Shown here: positions 7,686 to 16,337 of the stretch, piece by piece
Numbering within the stretch: position 1 is the stretch's first letter
How the letters are laid out: every line of letters starts with the position of its first letter
Source of the DNA: Paraburkholderia metrosideri
GTDB taxonomy: Bacteria > Pseudomonadota > Gammaproteobacteria > Burkholderiales > Burkholderiaceae
Direction of reading: 5' to 3'
Assembly (NCBI RefSeq): GCF_904848625.1
Contig: NZ_CAJHCP010000015.1
Coordinates: forward strand, 62,001 to 126,000
DNA: 64,000 bases
The notes under the pieces: generated by a model
What the model was told of the DNA's origin: nothing
The model's database searches: none
What the model saw: only the letters and a program-made list of their open reading frames with translations
Made by a program: the position numbers and the translations under genes

Positions 7686-9278
7686 ATGGAACAACAATCC
7701 CCGCTCTACATTCGCGTACACCCCAATGACAATGTCGCGATCGTCGTCAACGACGGCGGTCTGGGAGAGGGCGCAGTCTTCCCCGACGGTCTCGCGTTGC
7801 GCGAGCGCGTGCCGCAAGGCCACAAAGTGGCGCTGGCCGATCTGGCCGAAGGCGACGAGGTCATCCGCTATAACGTGGTGATCGGTTATGCGCTGAAGGC
7901 GCTGCCCAAGGGCAGCTGGATCAACGAACACGTGATCCGCATGCCGAGCCCGCCCGGACTCGAAGACCTGCCTATCGCGACGATCAAGGCGCCGGACATG
8001 CCGCCGCTCGAAGGTTTCACCTTCGAAGGCTACCGCAATGCAGACGGTTCGGTCGGTTCGCGCAACATTCTCGCGATCACGACCACGGTGCAATGCGTGG
8101 CCGACGTGGTTCAACACGCGGTCACGCGTATCAAGGCCGAACTGCTGCCTCAGTACCCGAATGTCGACGACGTGGTGAGCCTCGGCCACACGTATGGTTG
8201 CGGCGTCGCGATCGACGCGCCTGATGCGATGGTGCCGATCCGCACGGTCCGCAATATCAGCCTGAATCCGAACTTCGGCGGCGAAGTGATGATGGTCAGC
8301 CTCGGTTGCGAAAAGCTGCAACCGGAGCGTCTGATGCCGCCGGGCACGATCCCCATCGCGGCGGCTGCGAATGTCGCCGAAGTTGCGGACATCGGCGACG
8401 TCGAGGCCGACCTGAACGGCGACGTGGTGGTGTTGCAGGACGACTCGCACGTCGGCTTCCAGTCGATGATCGAGTCGATCATGAGGATGGCCGACGGTCA
8501 TCTGAAGCGCCTGAACAATCGCCGTCGCGAAACCTGCCCGGCGGCGGATCTGGTGATCGGCGTGCAGTGCGGCGGCAGCGATGCATTCTCCGGCCTGACC
8601 GCCAACCCCGCCGTGGGCTTCGCGACCGACCTGCTGGTGCGCGCCGGCGCGACCGTGATGTTCTCCGAAGTTACCGAAGTGCGTGACGGCGTCGATCAAC
8701 TCACCGCCCGCGCGGCCAATGCGGAAGTGGCGGCGGAGATCATCCGCGAGATGCAGTGGTACGACGATTACCTGAAGCGTGGCGGCGCGGACCGTAGCGC
8801 GAACACCACGCCGGGCAACAAGAAGGGCGGCTTGTCGAACATCGTCGAAAAGGCGATGGGCTCGATCATCAAGTCAGGTAACTCGGCGATTTCCGGCGTG
8901 TTGTCGCCGGGCGAGAAGGTTCGCCAGAAGGGCCTGATTTATGCGGCGACGCCGGCCAGCGATTTCATCTGCGGCACGCTGCAGGTGGCGGCGGGTATCA
9001 ACCTGCACGTGTTCACGACCGGTCGCGGCACGCCGTACAGCCTCGCCGAAGTGCCCGTCATCAAGGTCGCGACGCGCTCGGATCTGGCGCGCCGCTGGCA
9101 CGATCTGATGGACATCAACGCCGGTACGATTGCCACCGGCGCGTCGACGATCGAAGAGGTGGGTTGGGAACTGTTCCGCCTGATGCTCGACGTCGCCAGC
9201 GGCCGCAAGCAGACCTGTGCGGAAAAGCTCAAGCTGCATAATGCGTTGACGCTGTTCAACCCGGCGCCGGTGACCTGA
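7686..9278 (+). CDS. garD: Galactarate dehydratase
   Basis: Iron-dependent dehydratase of the UxaA/GarD family converting galactarate (meso-galactaric acid) to 5-keto-4-deoxyglucarate in the cytosol. The protein is 530 residues, the usual length. An N-terminal SAF domain covers about residues 10-90, with the conserved VPQGHKVAL around H46, followed by the large UxaA C-terminal domain containing LGHTYGCG and GVQCGGSD. It leads the plus-strand run garD-udh-lactonase and is divergent from kdgD. No GudD-type glucarate dehydratase is present in the window, so glucarate entry would need a gene elsewhere. Altronate dehydratase is the main alternative, but the kdgD/garL neighbours favour galactarate. 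Confidence 0.9.
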   Translation: MEQQSPLYIRVHPNDNVAIVVNDGGLGEGAVFPDGLALRERVPQGHKVALADLAEGDEVIRYNVVIGYALKALPKGSWINEHVIRMPSPPGLEDLPIATIKAPDMPPLEGFTFEGYRNADGSVGSRNILAITTTVQCVADVVQHAVTRIKAELLPQYPNVDDVVSLGHTYGCGVAIDAPDAMVPIRTVRNISLNPNFGGEVMMVSLGCEKLQPERLMPPGTIPIAAAANVAEVADIGDVEADLNGDVVVLQDDSHVGFQSMIESIMRMADGHLKRLNNRRRETCPAADLVIGVQCGGSDAFSGLTANPAVGFATDLLVRAGATVMFSEVTEVRDGVDQLTARAANAEVAAEIIREMQWYDDYLKRGGADRSANTTPGNKKGGLSNIVEKAMGSIIKSGNSAISGVLSPGEKVRQKGLIYAATPASDFICGTLQVAAGINLHVFTTGRGTPYSLAEVPVIKVATRSDLARRWHDLMDINAGTIATGASTIEEVGWELFRLMLDVASGRKQTCAEKLKLHNALTLFNPAPVT

Positions 9279-9386
9279 TCCTCGGCCGAGCCTGGCTTAG
9301 CCGTCTGCATCCAATGCTGGACGGCTGCATGCCAGACGCCCTTGAACCGACCGCATCACGACCGCCCTCATATTAAACACAGAGAC

Positions 9387-10229
9387 ATGACTGACTCGAA
9401 TCTTGACCGCCAGGCAACAAAAAAACCGTTCCACCGTCTGCTGCTGACGGGCGCCGCCGGCAACCTCGGCAAGCAAATGCGCGGCGCGCTGTCCGCGTGG
9501 GCCGACATCGTGCGCGTGACCGACATCGCGCCGCTCGGCGACGTCGCCGACCATGAAGAAGCGTCCATCGTCAATCTCGCCGACGAAGCCGCAGTTCACG
9601 CGCTGCTCGAAGGCGTGGATGCGGTGATCCATCTCGGCGGCATTTCCGTCGAAGCGCCGTTCGAAGACCTGATCGAAGCGAATATTCGCGGTCTGTACAA
9701 CCTCTATTCGGCCGCGCAGAAGCAAGGTGTGAAGCGGATCATTTACGCCAGCTCCAATCACGCGGTCGGCTTCCATCCGGTGACTTCGGTGGTCGATGTC
9801 GACGCGCCGCTGCGCCCGGACAGCCTGTACGGCGTGACGAAGTGCTTCGGCGAATCGCTGTCGCGCTTCTACTTCGACCGCTTCGGTCTGGAAACCGTGT
9901 GTCTGCGGATCGGTTCGTCGTTCGAACAACCGAAAAACGCGCGCATGCTGGTTACGTACCTGAGCTATCGCGACTTCGTCGAACTGGTGCGGTGTTCGCT
10001 GTTCACCAATCGCGTGGGTCATGCCATTGTTTATGGCGTGTCGAATAACCGCATTTCGTGGGTCGACAATACGAAGGCGGCATTCCTCGGCTTCCGTCCG
10101 CAAGATAGCTCGGCGCAATTCGAGCATCTGTTCCCGGCTGGCGCACCCGACCAGAAGTTCGACGACCCGACCCAGTTGTTCCAGGGCGGCCCGTTCGTGC
10201 TCGCGGGTCCGATGGAGCCGAAACGGTGA
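9387..10229 (+). CDS. udh: Uronate dehydrogenase
   Basis: NAD-dependent extended-type SDR that oxidises D-galacturonate and D-glucuronate at C1 to aldarolactones. The 280-residue protein has the nucleotide loop TGAAGNLG at 21-28 and the catalytic Y148-x3-K152 in SLYGVTKCFGE; the active-site serine lies in the ASSNHAVGF segment. I chose the ATG at 9387 because the Rossmann strand then starts near residue 17 as in known uronate dehydrogenases; an upstream in-frame ATG at 9342 would add 15 residues without homology. Its stop overlaps the start of the lactonase gene, which acts on its product, a strong functional link. Confidence 0.92.
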   Translation: MTDSNLDRQATKKPFHRLLLTGAAGNLGKQMRGALSAWADIVRVTDIAPLGDVADHEEASIVNLADEAAVHALLEGVDAVIHLGGISVEAPFEDLIEANIRGLYNLYSAAQKQGVKRIIYASSNHAVGFHPVTSVVDVDAPLRPDSLYGVTKCFGESLSRFYFDRFGLETVCLRIGSSFEQPKNARMLVTYLSYRDFVELVRCSLFTNRVGHAIVYGVSNNRISWVDNTKAAFLGFRPQDSSAQFEHLFPAGAPDQKFDDPTQLFQGGPFVLAGPMEPKR

Positions 10230-11140
10230 GCGCTACGTTTAACCCGCGCGTCGAGCGGCTCGAGGGAGCCGGCCAGGCTCCTGCCGGAGTAGGTGAGAGC
10301 CCGGTGTGGCGGGTCGCCGAGCAGGCGTTGTACTGGGTCGACATTCCGGCGCAGAAGATCGTGCGGCTGCGGGTCGATTCGGGCGCGCGCACTGAATGGG
10401 TGTTGCCGGAGAAGGTCGCCTGTATCGCGTTCGACCGTCACGGCAAAGTGCTGGCCGGCTGCGAAACCGGGCTGTTCGCGGTGACGCTGAGCGACGCGGG
10501 GAGCGATGTTTCCGTGCGCAAGCTCGCCGCGCCGTCGTTTCCGTTCACCGACATGCGTTTTAACGACGGCCGCTGCGACCGGCAAGGACGTTTCTGGTCC
10601 GGCACGATGGTGCAGGACATGGCGGCGGCCAATCCGGCTGGCGAGCTGTACCGCTACGACGCGCAGGGCGTGCTGTCCGCGCCGGTGATCGACGGACTGA
10701 TCACGCAGAACGGCCTCGGTTGGTCGCCGGACGGCACGATCATGTATCTGTCCGACTCGCATCCGTTGCGCCGGCAGATCTGGGCGTTCGACTATGACGT
10801 CGAGTCAGGTGAGCCGCGTAACCGTCGCGTGTTCGCGGATCTGAACGAGCATGCGGGCCGTCCAGATGGCGCTGCGGTAGACGCCGACGGTTGCTACTGG
10901 ATCTGCGCGAACGACGCCGGCCTGCTGCTGCGCTTCACACCGGAAGGCAAGCTGGACCGTCAGGTGGCCGTGCCGGCCATCAAGCCGTCAATGTGCGCGT
11001 TCGGCGGCCGGGATCTGGACACGCTGTTCGTGACATCGATTCGCCCTGCAACGGGTGCGAGCGAGCACGACGGCCACGTGTTCGCCGTGCGCCCGGGCGT
11101 GAGCGGCTTGCCTGAGCCGGAATTCGCGGGCGAGCTGTAA
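10226..11140 (+). CDS. SMP-30/gluconolactonase family aldarolactonase
   Basis: Six-bladed beta-propeller lactonase, 304 residues, expected to hydrolyse galactaro- or glucarolactone released by uronate dehydrogenase to the open aldarate. The metal ligands of the family are visible: E24 in GESPVW, N162 in NGLGWSPDG and a later aspartate in RPDGAAVDADG. The start is a GTG whose GTGA overlaps the udh stop by four bases, so translation is probably coupled. A terminator follows at 11162. L-arabinonolactone or gluconolactone activity is known in the family, but the coupling to udh makes aldarolactone the best guess. Confidence 0.87.
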   Translation: MSATFNPRVERLEGAGQAPAGVGESPVWRVAEQALYWVDIPAQKIVRLRVDSGARTEWVLPEKVACIAFDRHGKVLAGCETGLFAVTLSDAGSDVSVRKLAAPSFPFTDMRFNDGRCDRQGRFWSGTMVQDMAAANPAGELYRYDAQGVLSAPVIDGLITQNGLGWSPDGTIMYLSDSHPLRRQIWAFDYDVESGEPRNRRVFADLNEHAGRPDGAAVDADGCYWICANDAGLLLRFTPEGKLDRQVAVPAIKPSMCAFGGRDLDTLFVTSIRPATGASEHDGHVFAVRPGVSGLPEPEFAGEL

Positions 11141-11161
11141 GCTGACGCCACGCCAGCCATG

Positions 11162-11197
11162 CGCCGGGACGGTATCGTTCCCGGCGTTATTCAATTT
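11162..11197 (+). terminator. Terminator of the garD-udh-lactonase operon
   Basis: An 8-bp stem CGCCGGGA/TCCCGGCG with a 9-base loop is followed by TTATTCAATTTT. It starts 21 bp past the lactonase stop and ends the operon before the TRAP genes. Confidence 0.75.
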
Positions 11198-11212
11198 TGA
11201 GCCCTCAAGTTC

Positions 11213-11228
11213 ATCACTCGTCGTACAA
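11213..11228 (-). promoter_or_regulatory. Candidate GntR-type operator, distal TRAP promoter copy
   Basis: ATCACTCGTCGTACAA keeps the CGTCGTACAA core of the locus motif in the same orientation as the copy at 11429. The left side is less well conserved. Confidence 0.5.
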
Positions 11229-11428
11229 CTTTGTGGCATTTTGGCCACGTTTGTTATCGCGCTTACGCTATAAAAATTCAGGCGCTTCGAGCCGCCGAGC
11301 TATCCTCCTCATCCGTCCGCTAGCTGGCGCGGGGCCTGAAGGTCCATCCCGCCGGTCATCTCTACCGCACGCTGGAATTCTGCGGGTAAATACCGTCTGT
11401 ACAAGTCAAAACGCGTTTTATAGACTTC

Positions 11429-11444
11429 ATATGTCGTCGTACAA
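11429..11444 (-). promoter_or_regulatory. Candidate GntR-type operator, TRAP promoter
   Basis: ATATGTCGTCGTACAA fits the consensus fully. It lies 284 bp upstream of dctP, implying a long leader or a promoter near 11450. Confidence 0.6.
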
Positions 11445-11728
11445 CGTATGAGCGCAAACGAAATCCTTTCAGCGGATTCTGAATTGAAGCGAATCAAGCC
11501 CTGACAGCATCAGCGGGCCGTTGGTACGACAGAGTGATATCGAGGTAAACGAAGTACAAGAAGCAAGTTGGAGTGCTGAGCATCGTGCCGGGGACTTTGC
11601 GCGATCCAGCGCGGCAACCTGCCGCCGGCCGCCCTGGCCCGCGAGCGTGGAGCCGTGAGACACGTGAGACACATTAAAACCAAGCGGCATCCACCACGTA
11701 GGGTGTCAATTTTTCAAGGAATGTCACG

Positions 11729-12721
11729 ATGAACAAGAAGTTTGCCTCTTCCCGTGTTTCGATGATCGTCGCAGCTTCGGTACTCGCGTTCAGCACCGTA
11801 TCGGCGCATGCCCGCGTGTTCCGTGTATCGGACGTGCATGGCGACACCTATCCGACCAATATGGCCGTGAAGTACATGGGTGAAGAAATCACCAAGGCAA
11901 CCGGCGGCAAGGATACGGTGAAGGTGTTCGGCAACAGCGCGCTGGGTTCGGAGAACGACACCATCGACCAGGTGCGTATCGGCGCACTGGACATGGCACG
12001 TGCAAACGGCGCCGCGTTCAACGAGATCGTTCCTGAATCGATGATCCCGTCGCTGCCGTTCCTGTTCCGCGACATCGACCATTTCCGCAAGGTGATGTAC
12101 GGCCCGGAAGGCCAGAAGATTCTCGACGCGTTCGCGGCGAAGGGCATGATCGCGCTGACGTTCTACGAGAGCGGCGCACGTTCGATGTACGCGAAGCGCG
12201 CGATTCATTCGCCGGCTGACATGAAGGGCCTGAAAGTACGCGTGCAACCGTCGGACCTGATGGTCGACGAAATCAAGGCAATGGGCGGCACGCCCACGCC
12301 GATGCCGTTCGCCGAAGTCTATACGGGCCTGAAGACGGGTCTGGTCGACGCAGCGGAAAACAACATTCCGTCGTACGAAGAAACCAAGCACTTCGAGGTC
12401 GCGCAGGTCTATTCGGAAACCCAACACTCGATGACCCCGGAAGTGCTGGTCTTCTCGAAGAAGGTGTGGGACACGCTGACGCCGCAAGAGCAGCAGATCA
12501 TCAAGAAGGCAGCGGCTGACTCGGTGCCTTATTACGAGAAGCTGTGGACCGCGCGTGAAGCCGACGCTGCGAAGACGGTCACCAAGGGTGGCGCGTCGAT
12601 CGTCCCGGCGACGCAGATCGACCGCGCAGCTTTCGTGACGGCCATGCAGCCGGTGTGGGCGAAGTACGAAAAGACCCCGCAAATGAAGCAGCTCGTCGAC
12701 GAAATCCAGGCAGTCAAATAA
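11729..12721 (+). CDS. TRAP transporter substrate-binding protein, DctP family (uronate/aldarate)
   Basis: Periplasmic receptor of a tripartite ATP-independent transporter, 330 residues. A signal peptide covers residues 1-28 with an SAHA cleavage site before RVFRVSD. The conserved arginine that grips the substrate carboxylate is R171 in LKVRVQPS, and the MPFAEVYTGLKTGLVDAAENN-type region follows, typical of sugar-acid binders. It is first in the dctPQM set and is controlled by the same motif as the catabolic genes, so D-galacturonate or D-glucuronate is the likely ligand. A terminator-like hairpin separates it from the permease genes, which would give excess binding protein. Confidence 0.9.
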   Translation: MNKKFASSRVSMIVAASVLAFSTVSAHARVFRVSDVHGDTYPTNMAVKYMGEEITKATGGKDTVKVFGNSALGSENDTIDQVRIGALDMARANGAAFNEIVPESMIPSLPFLFRDIDHFRKVMYGPEGQKILDAFAAKGMIALTFYESGARSMYAKRAIHSPADMKGLKVRVQPSDLMVDEIKAMGGTPTPMPFAEVYTGLKTGLVDAAENNIPSYEETKHFEVAQVYSETQHSMTPEVLVFSKKVWDTLTPQEQQIIKKAAADSVPYYEKLWTAREADAAKTVTKGGASIVPATQIDRAAFVTAMQPVWAKYEKTPQMKQLVDEIQAVK

Positions 12722-12770
12722 GTATCGTCATTCAGACAGTCAAAGACAGATAGCGGCCACGGCGAGACAG

Positions 12771-12796
12771 GCCCGCGGAAGTTCCGCGGGCTTTAT
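12771..12796 (+). terminator. Intra-operon hairpin between dctP and dctQ
   Basis: GCCCGCGG and CCGCGGGC form an 8-bp perfect stem around AAGTT, followed by TTTAT. It lies 50 bp after dctP and before dctQ. The short T-run suggests partial termination or protection of the dctP transcript end. Confidence 0.7.
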
Positions 12797-12879
12797 CGCC
12801 GCGTGCCGTTGCTGACTGGTGTAGCAAAGCAGGATTGCTTAATAGTGAAGTTAGATCTGTCGTGAGCAAGGACGGGGTC

Positions 12880-13359
12880 ATGAGTTTCCTTAAACGCCCA
12901 AATGATTTTCTTTTTCGCGCGCTGGTCATCGTCGCATCGACGAGTCTTGCCGTGCTTTGTCTGCTGGTGATTTATAGCGTCGTGATGCGCTATGTCTTCA
13001 GCGACGCCCCCGATTACGTCGAGCCGATCGCGCTGCTGCTGGTGATCGTGATCGCCATGTTCGGCGCCGCGCTCAAGGTTCGCGAAGGCGGCCATATCGG
13101 GCTCGATTCGCTGGTCAAGAATCTTTCGGAGAAAGGGCAGGCTATCGCGGCCGGCATCCAGCATCTTTGTCTGATCGCTTTCGCCGCAGCAGTTTTCTTC
13201 GGTTGTCTGCAGATGGCCGAGACGACGATAGACGACAGGATTCCGATTATCGGTATTCCTGAAGCGGTGCGTTACCTCATTCCGGTCGTGGCCAGCGTCT
13301 GCATCGCGCTGTTCTCGTTCGAGCACCTGCTGGCGCTCTTCGTCAAGAAACAAAAATAG
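12880..13359 (+). CDS. TRAP transporter small permease, DctQ family
   Basis: Small inner-membrane subunit of the TRAP transporter, 159 residues with four predicted membrane segments (about 11-33, 45-65, 89-110 and 127-150). The ATG at 12880 follows AAGGA; a TTG at 12835 in the same frame would add 15 residues that do not fit the family. It pairs with DctM, whose gene starts 7 bp downstream, and with the DctP receptor upstream. The motif LVIYSVVMRYVF at the first segment is the usual DctQ signature. Confidence 0.88.
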   Translation: MSFLKRPNDFLFRALVIVASTSLAVLCLLVIYSVVMRYVFSDAPDYVEPIALLLVIVIAMFGAALKVREGGHIGLDSLVKNLSEKGQAIAAGIQHLCLIAFAAAVFFGCLQMAETTIDDRIPIIGIPEAVRYLIPVVASVCIALFSFEHLLALFVKKQK

Positions 13360-13366
13360 AACAATC

Positions 13367-14719
13367 ATGGAACTTGCCCTCCTTGCTGTCAGTTTTCTCG
13401 TCTTCCTCCTTTTAGGGGTTCCGGTTTCATTCGCGTTGGGACTCTCGTGCGTCCTGACGTACCTGTATGAAGGTTTGCCGGCGGCGACTGCGATGCAGTC
13501 GATGATCTCGGGCATGAACGCGTTTTCGTTCCTCGCGGTCCCGTTCTTCATTTTCTCCGGCGAACTGATGCTGCACGGCGGCATTGCCGACCGCATCCTG
13601 CGTTTCGCGCAGGCCACGGTGGGCCATTTCCGCGGTGGTCTCGGCATGGCCAACGTGGTCGCGTGTACGTTGTTCGGCGGCGTGTCGGGTTCGCCGACCG
13701 CGGATACGTCGGCAATGGGCGGCGTCGTGATTCCGCTGATGAAGCGTGAAGGCTACAGCGCGGCCTATGCGGTCAACGTGACGACGCACTCGTCGCTCGC
13801 GGGTGCGTTGATGCCGACATCGACCAACATGATCATCTACGCATTCGCGGCGCAAGGTATCACCGGCACGTTGAACGGCGTGCAGATGAGCGGCGTGTCG
13901 ATTGGCGATCTGTTGTTTTCTGGTCTTTTGCCGGTGTTGTGGGTGATGGGTTTCGTGCTGATTGCGGCTTACTGGCAAGCGGTCAAGTACGGTTATCCGC
14001 GTCGTCCGGACGGCTCGACCGAACTGCAACGTTTCCCCGGCTGGATGGCGGTGGTGCGCACTTTCTGCGGCGCAGTGCCGGGTCTGATGGTCATCGCGAT
14101 CATTCTGGTGTGCGTGGCCAAGGGTATTGCCACCGCGACGGAAGCTGCCGCGATTGCGGTCGGTTATTCGCTGATATTGACCATCGTCGTGTATCGCACG
14201 ATGACGATGAAGAAGCTCGGCTTCGCACTTTCGAAAGCGGCAAAGACCACGGGCGTAGTGCTGCTGCTGATCGGCGTGTCGAACATGCTGCGCTTCCAGA
14301 TGGCGTATCTGGAGATTCCGGACGCGATCGAACGCATGCTCGACGGCGCAACGACTTTGCCGTGGCTGATGCTGCTGTACATCAATGTGATCCAGATTTT
14401 CCTCGGCACGTTTGTCGACATGGCGGCGCACATTCTGATCACCACGCCGCTGTTTCTGCCGATGGCCATGCACAACGGTGTCGGCCCCGTGCAGTTCGGC
14501 ATCATGATCCTGCTGAATTGCGCATTGGGTCTCGTGCATCCGCCAATTGGCTCGGTGCAGTTCATCGGTTGCGCGATTGGCAATGTGTCGATTGGTGAAA
14601 CTACCAAGGTGGCATGGCCGTATTACCTGGCTATCTTCAGCGCGATCAACATCGTGACGTATGTACCTTTGTTTTCGACCTGGTTGCCGAGCATCATCAA
14701 CGGTCATCCGGTGTTCTAA
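13367..14719 (+). CDS. TRAP transporter large permease, DctM family
   Basis: Large permease subunit with 12 or more membrane segments that couples uptake to the sodium gradient. The 450 residues are slightly longer than the common 425-residue form. The N-terminal LLGVPVSFALGLS, the FSGELM segment and the GGVSGSPTADTSAMG loop are hallmarks of the ion-transporter superfamily fold. It is translated immediately after dctQ and is followed 74 bp later by the porin gene. Substrate is set by the DctP protein and is inferred to be a uronate or aldarate. Confidence 0.9.
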   Translation: MELALLAVSFLVFLLLGVPVSFALGLSCVLTYLYEGLPAATAMQSMISGMNAFSFLAVPFFIFSGELMLHGGIADRILRFAQATVGHFRGGLGMANVVACTLFGGVSGSPTADTSAMGGVVIPLMKREGYSAAYAVNVTTHSSLAGALMPTSTNMIIYAFAAQGITGTLNGVQMSGVSIGDLLFSGLLPVLWVMGFVLIAAYWQAVKYGYPRRPDGSTELQRFPGWMAVVRTFCGAVPGLMVIAIILVCVAKGIATATEAAAIAVGYSLILTIVVYRTMTMKKLGFALSKAAKTTGVVLLLIGVSNMLRFQMAYLEIPDAIERMLDGATTLPWLMLLYINVIQIFLGTFVDMAAHILITTPLFLPMAMHNGVGPVQFGIMILLNCALGLVHPPIGSVQFIGCAIGNVSIGETTKVAWPYYLAIFSAINIVTYVPLFSTWLPSIINGHPVF

Positions 14720-14752
14720 CTAAATATAAATTCCACGCTCAGCGACGCCTGC

Positions 14753-14766
14753 ACGAGGTCGTACAT
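14753..14766 (-). promoter_or_regulatory. Weak operator-like motif upstream of the porin
   Basis: CGAGGTCGTACAT keeps the GTCGTACA part of the locus motif but not the left half. It lies 28 bp upstream of the porin start. It may be a low-affinity site or chance. Confidence 0.3.
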
Positions 14767-14793
14767 AAATAAAGTTCTTAACAAGGAGTAGAA

Positions 14794-15993
14794 ATGAAAA
14801 AGGCACTCATCGGTTCAGCTCTGGGGTTGGTCGCCCTGGGCGCGCATGCACAAAGCAGCGTGACGTTGTACGGTGTGGTCGATACGGGTATCGGCTATCA
14901 AAGCAGCTCGGCAGCGCTGGGTTCGAACGCAGGCGGCCGTTCACAGATCAAGATGGTGCAGGGTGTCTGGGCGGGTAACCGCTTCGGCCTGAAGGGCAGC
15001 GAGGATCTGGGCGGCGGTACGAAGGCCATTTTCCAGTTGGAAGAAGGCTACAACAGCACCAACGGCGCTGAGAACAACGCGGGCCTGATGTTCAGCCGTC
15101 AAGCGTATGTCGGTGTGACCAATTCGACCTACGGTACCCTCACGGCCGGCCGCCAGTACACGCCGTACTACACGCTGCTGTCGCCGTACAGCCCGACCAC
15201 GTGGCTGACGGGCGCATACGGCGCGCACCCGGGCGATATCGACTCGATGGACACGATCTATCGCCAGAACAACTCGCTGGTGTACACGTCGCCGAACATC
15301 CACGGTCTGACGGTCAGCGGTTCGTACGCACTGGGCGGCGTGCCGGGCAGCTTCAGCGCAGGTCAGACCTGGAGCGCGGCAGCACAGTACATTGCCGGCC
15401 CGTTCGGTATCGCAGCAGGTATCCAGCGCGTTGACAACAGCACGCCGGGCGGCGGCGCATGGGGCGCGAACTCCACGATGATCAGCGGCACCTCGCAGGC
15501 TGGCGTGTCGGCTATCAACAACGGTTTCCTGACGGCGGCCAAGCAGCAGCGCGTTGCAGTGACGGGTGGCTACGCGTTCAACTCGCAGTGGGACGTGTCG
15601 TTCGCTTACTCGAACGTGCAATATGCGCCGGGCATCAACTCGGCGTTCCATGGCACCGCGATCTGGAACACGGGCGGCGCCGTGCTGCACTTCAAGCCGA
15701 TCACGGCTCTGGACCTGGCGGCTGGCTATAGCTACACGCGTGCAACGGAGTCGAACGGCATTTCGAGCGCGGCTAATTACAGCCAGTTCAACCTGTCGCA
15801 GTACTACAGCCTGTCCAAGCGTACGGGTCTGTATGCGCTGGAAGCGTACCAACGCGCTGGTGGTCAGACGCTGGGCACGAACGGCAAGACCATCATCAAC
15901 GCAACGGCTGACATCGGTGACGGTCAGAACAGCGCACCGTCGTCGTCGCGCAGCATGGTTGCTGTCGGCGTGGGCATCATCCACAAGTTCTGA
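14794..15993 (+). CDS. Gram-negative trimeric porin, Burkholderiales (OmpC-like) family
   Basis: Outer-membrane 16-stranded general diffusion porin, 399 residues. The signal peptide is residues 1-19, cut after AHA before QSSVTLYGVVDTG, the standard N-terminus of mature Burkholderia and Neisseria porins. The chain ends in phenylalanine (VGVGIIHKF), the C-terminal signature for outer-membrane assembly. AAGGAG precedes the ATG. It follows the TRAP operon by 74 bp with no terminator in between, so it probably admits uronates or aldarates for the same pathway. Porins of this family are abundant in these genomes and specificity cannot be read from sequence. Confidence 0.93.
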   Translation: MKKALIGSALGLVALGAHAQSSVTLYGVVDTGIGYQSSSAALGSNAGGRSQIKMVQGVWAGNRFGLKGSEDLGGGTKAIFQLEEGYNSTNGAENNAGLMFSRQAYVGVTNSTYGTLTAGRQYTPYYTLLSPYSPTTWLTGAYGAHPGDIDSMDTIYRQNNSLVYTSPNIHGLTVSGSYALGGVPGSFSAGQTWSAAAQYIAGPFGIAAGIQRVDNSTPGGGAWGANSTMISGTSQAGVSAINNGFLTAAKQQRVAVTGGYAFNSQWDVSFAYSNVQYAPGINSAFHGTAIWNTGGAVLHFKPITALDLAAGYSYTRATESNGISSAANYSQFNLSQYYSLSKRTGLYALEAYQRAGGQTLGTNGKTIINATADIGDGQNSAPSSSRSMVAVGVGIIHKF

Positions 15994-16337
15994 TTGTGTG
16001 AGCAAGCGGCGGCGTGAAGTTACGCCGCCATCGCAACGCGTTGCAGGTATGCGTTGCGCTCAGTTTTACCCGCTGCGCGCGCAACGCGCGCAGCGTTTCC
16101 GACAGTGCGCAGCCTTCAGAGGGTGCGCGAGCCGGTCCCATCTGTGCGCTCAGCCAGGTGAAGGTGAAGATCCCCCTCGGTTAATCGACAAAACTCGCGT
16201 CGGTTGCCTATTCCAGCGTCGCACTCACTTGTGCCCGCATGCCGTTTCGACTGCGTGAGCCACCTCTCATTCAAATTCCAAAGTTGAAGAATTGCTCATA
16301 AACTGCATGTCGGTCTAACACTTCACACGGAGTTGAC
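15994..16337. other. 344-bp intergenic region between porin and SDR
   Basis: Apart from the hairpin at 16008-16029 I see no gene, repeat or RNA. It must contain the promoter of the SDR gene, which I cannot place. Confidence 0.5.
16008..16029 (+). terminator. Hairpin after the porin gene
   Basis: GGCGGCGT and ACGCCGCC form an 8-bp stem with a six-base loop 14 bp past the porin stop. There is no T-run, so the termination role is uncertain. Confidence 0.4.

Larger units (their letters stand above)
11141..11728 (+). other. 588-bp control region upstream of the TRAP operon
   Basis: No credible gene. It holds the lactonase terminator (11162-11197), two operator-like copies (11213-11228 and 11429-11444) and an AT-rich stretch around 11265-11280. 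The short frames across it lack ribosome sites and family resemblance. The last 250 bp before dctP show no further structure that I can see. Confidence 0.6.

Noticed and set aside
11241..11275. Possible promoter boxes near TATAAA upstream of dctP
   Set aside because: No -35-like hexamer at 16-18 bp spacing; too weak to call.
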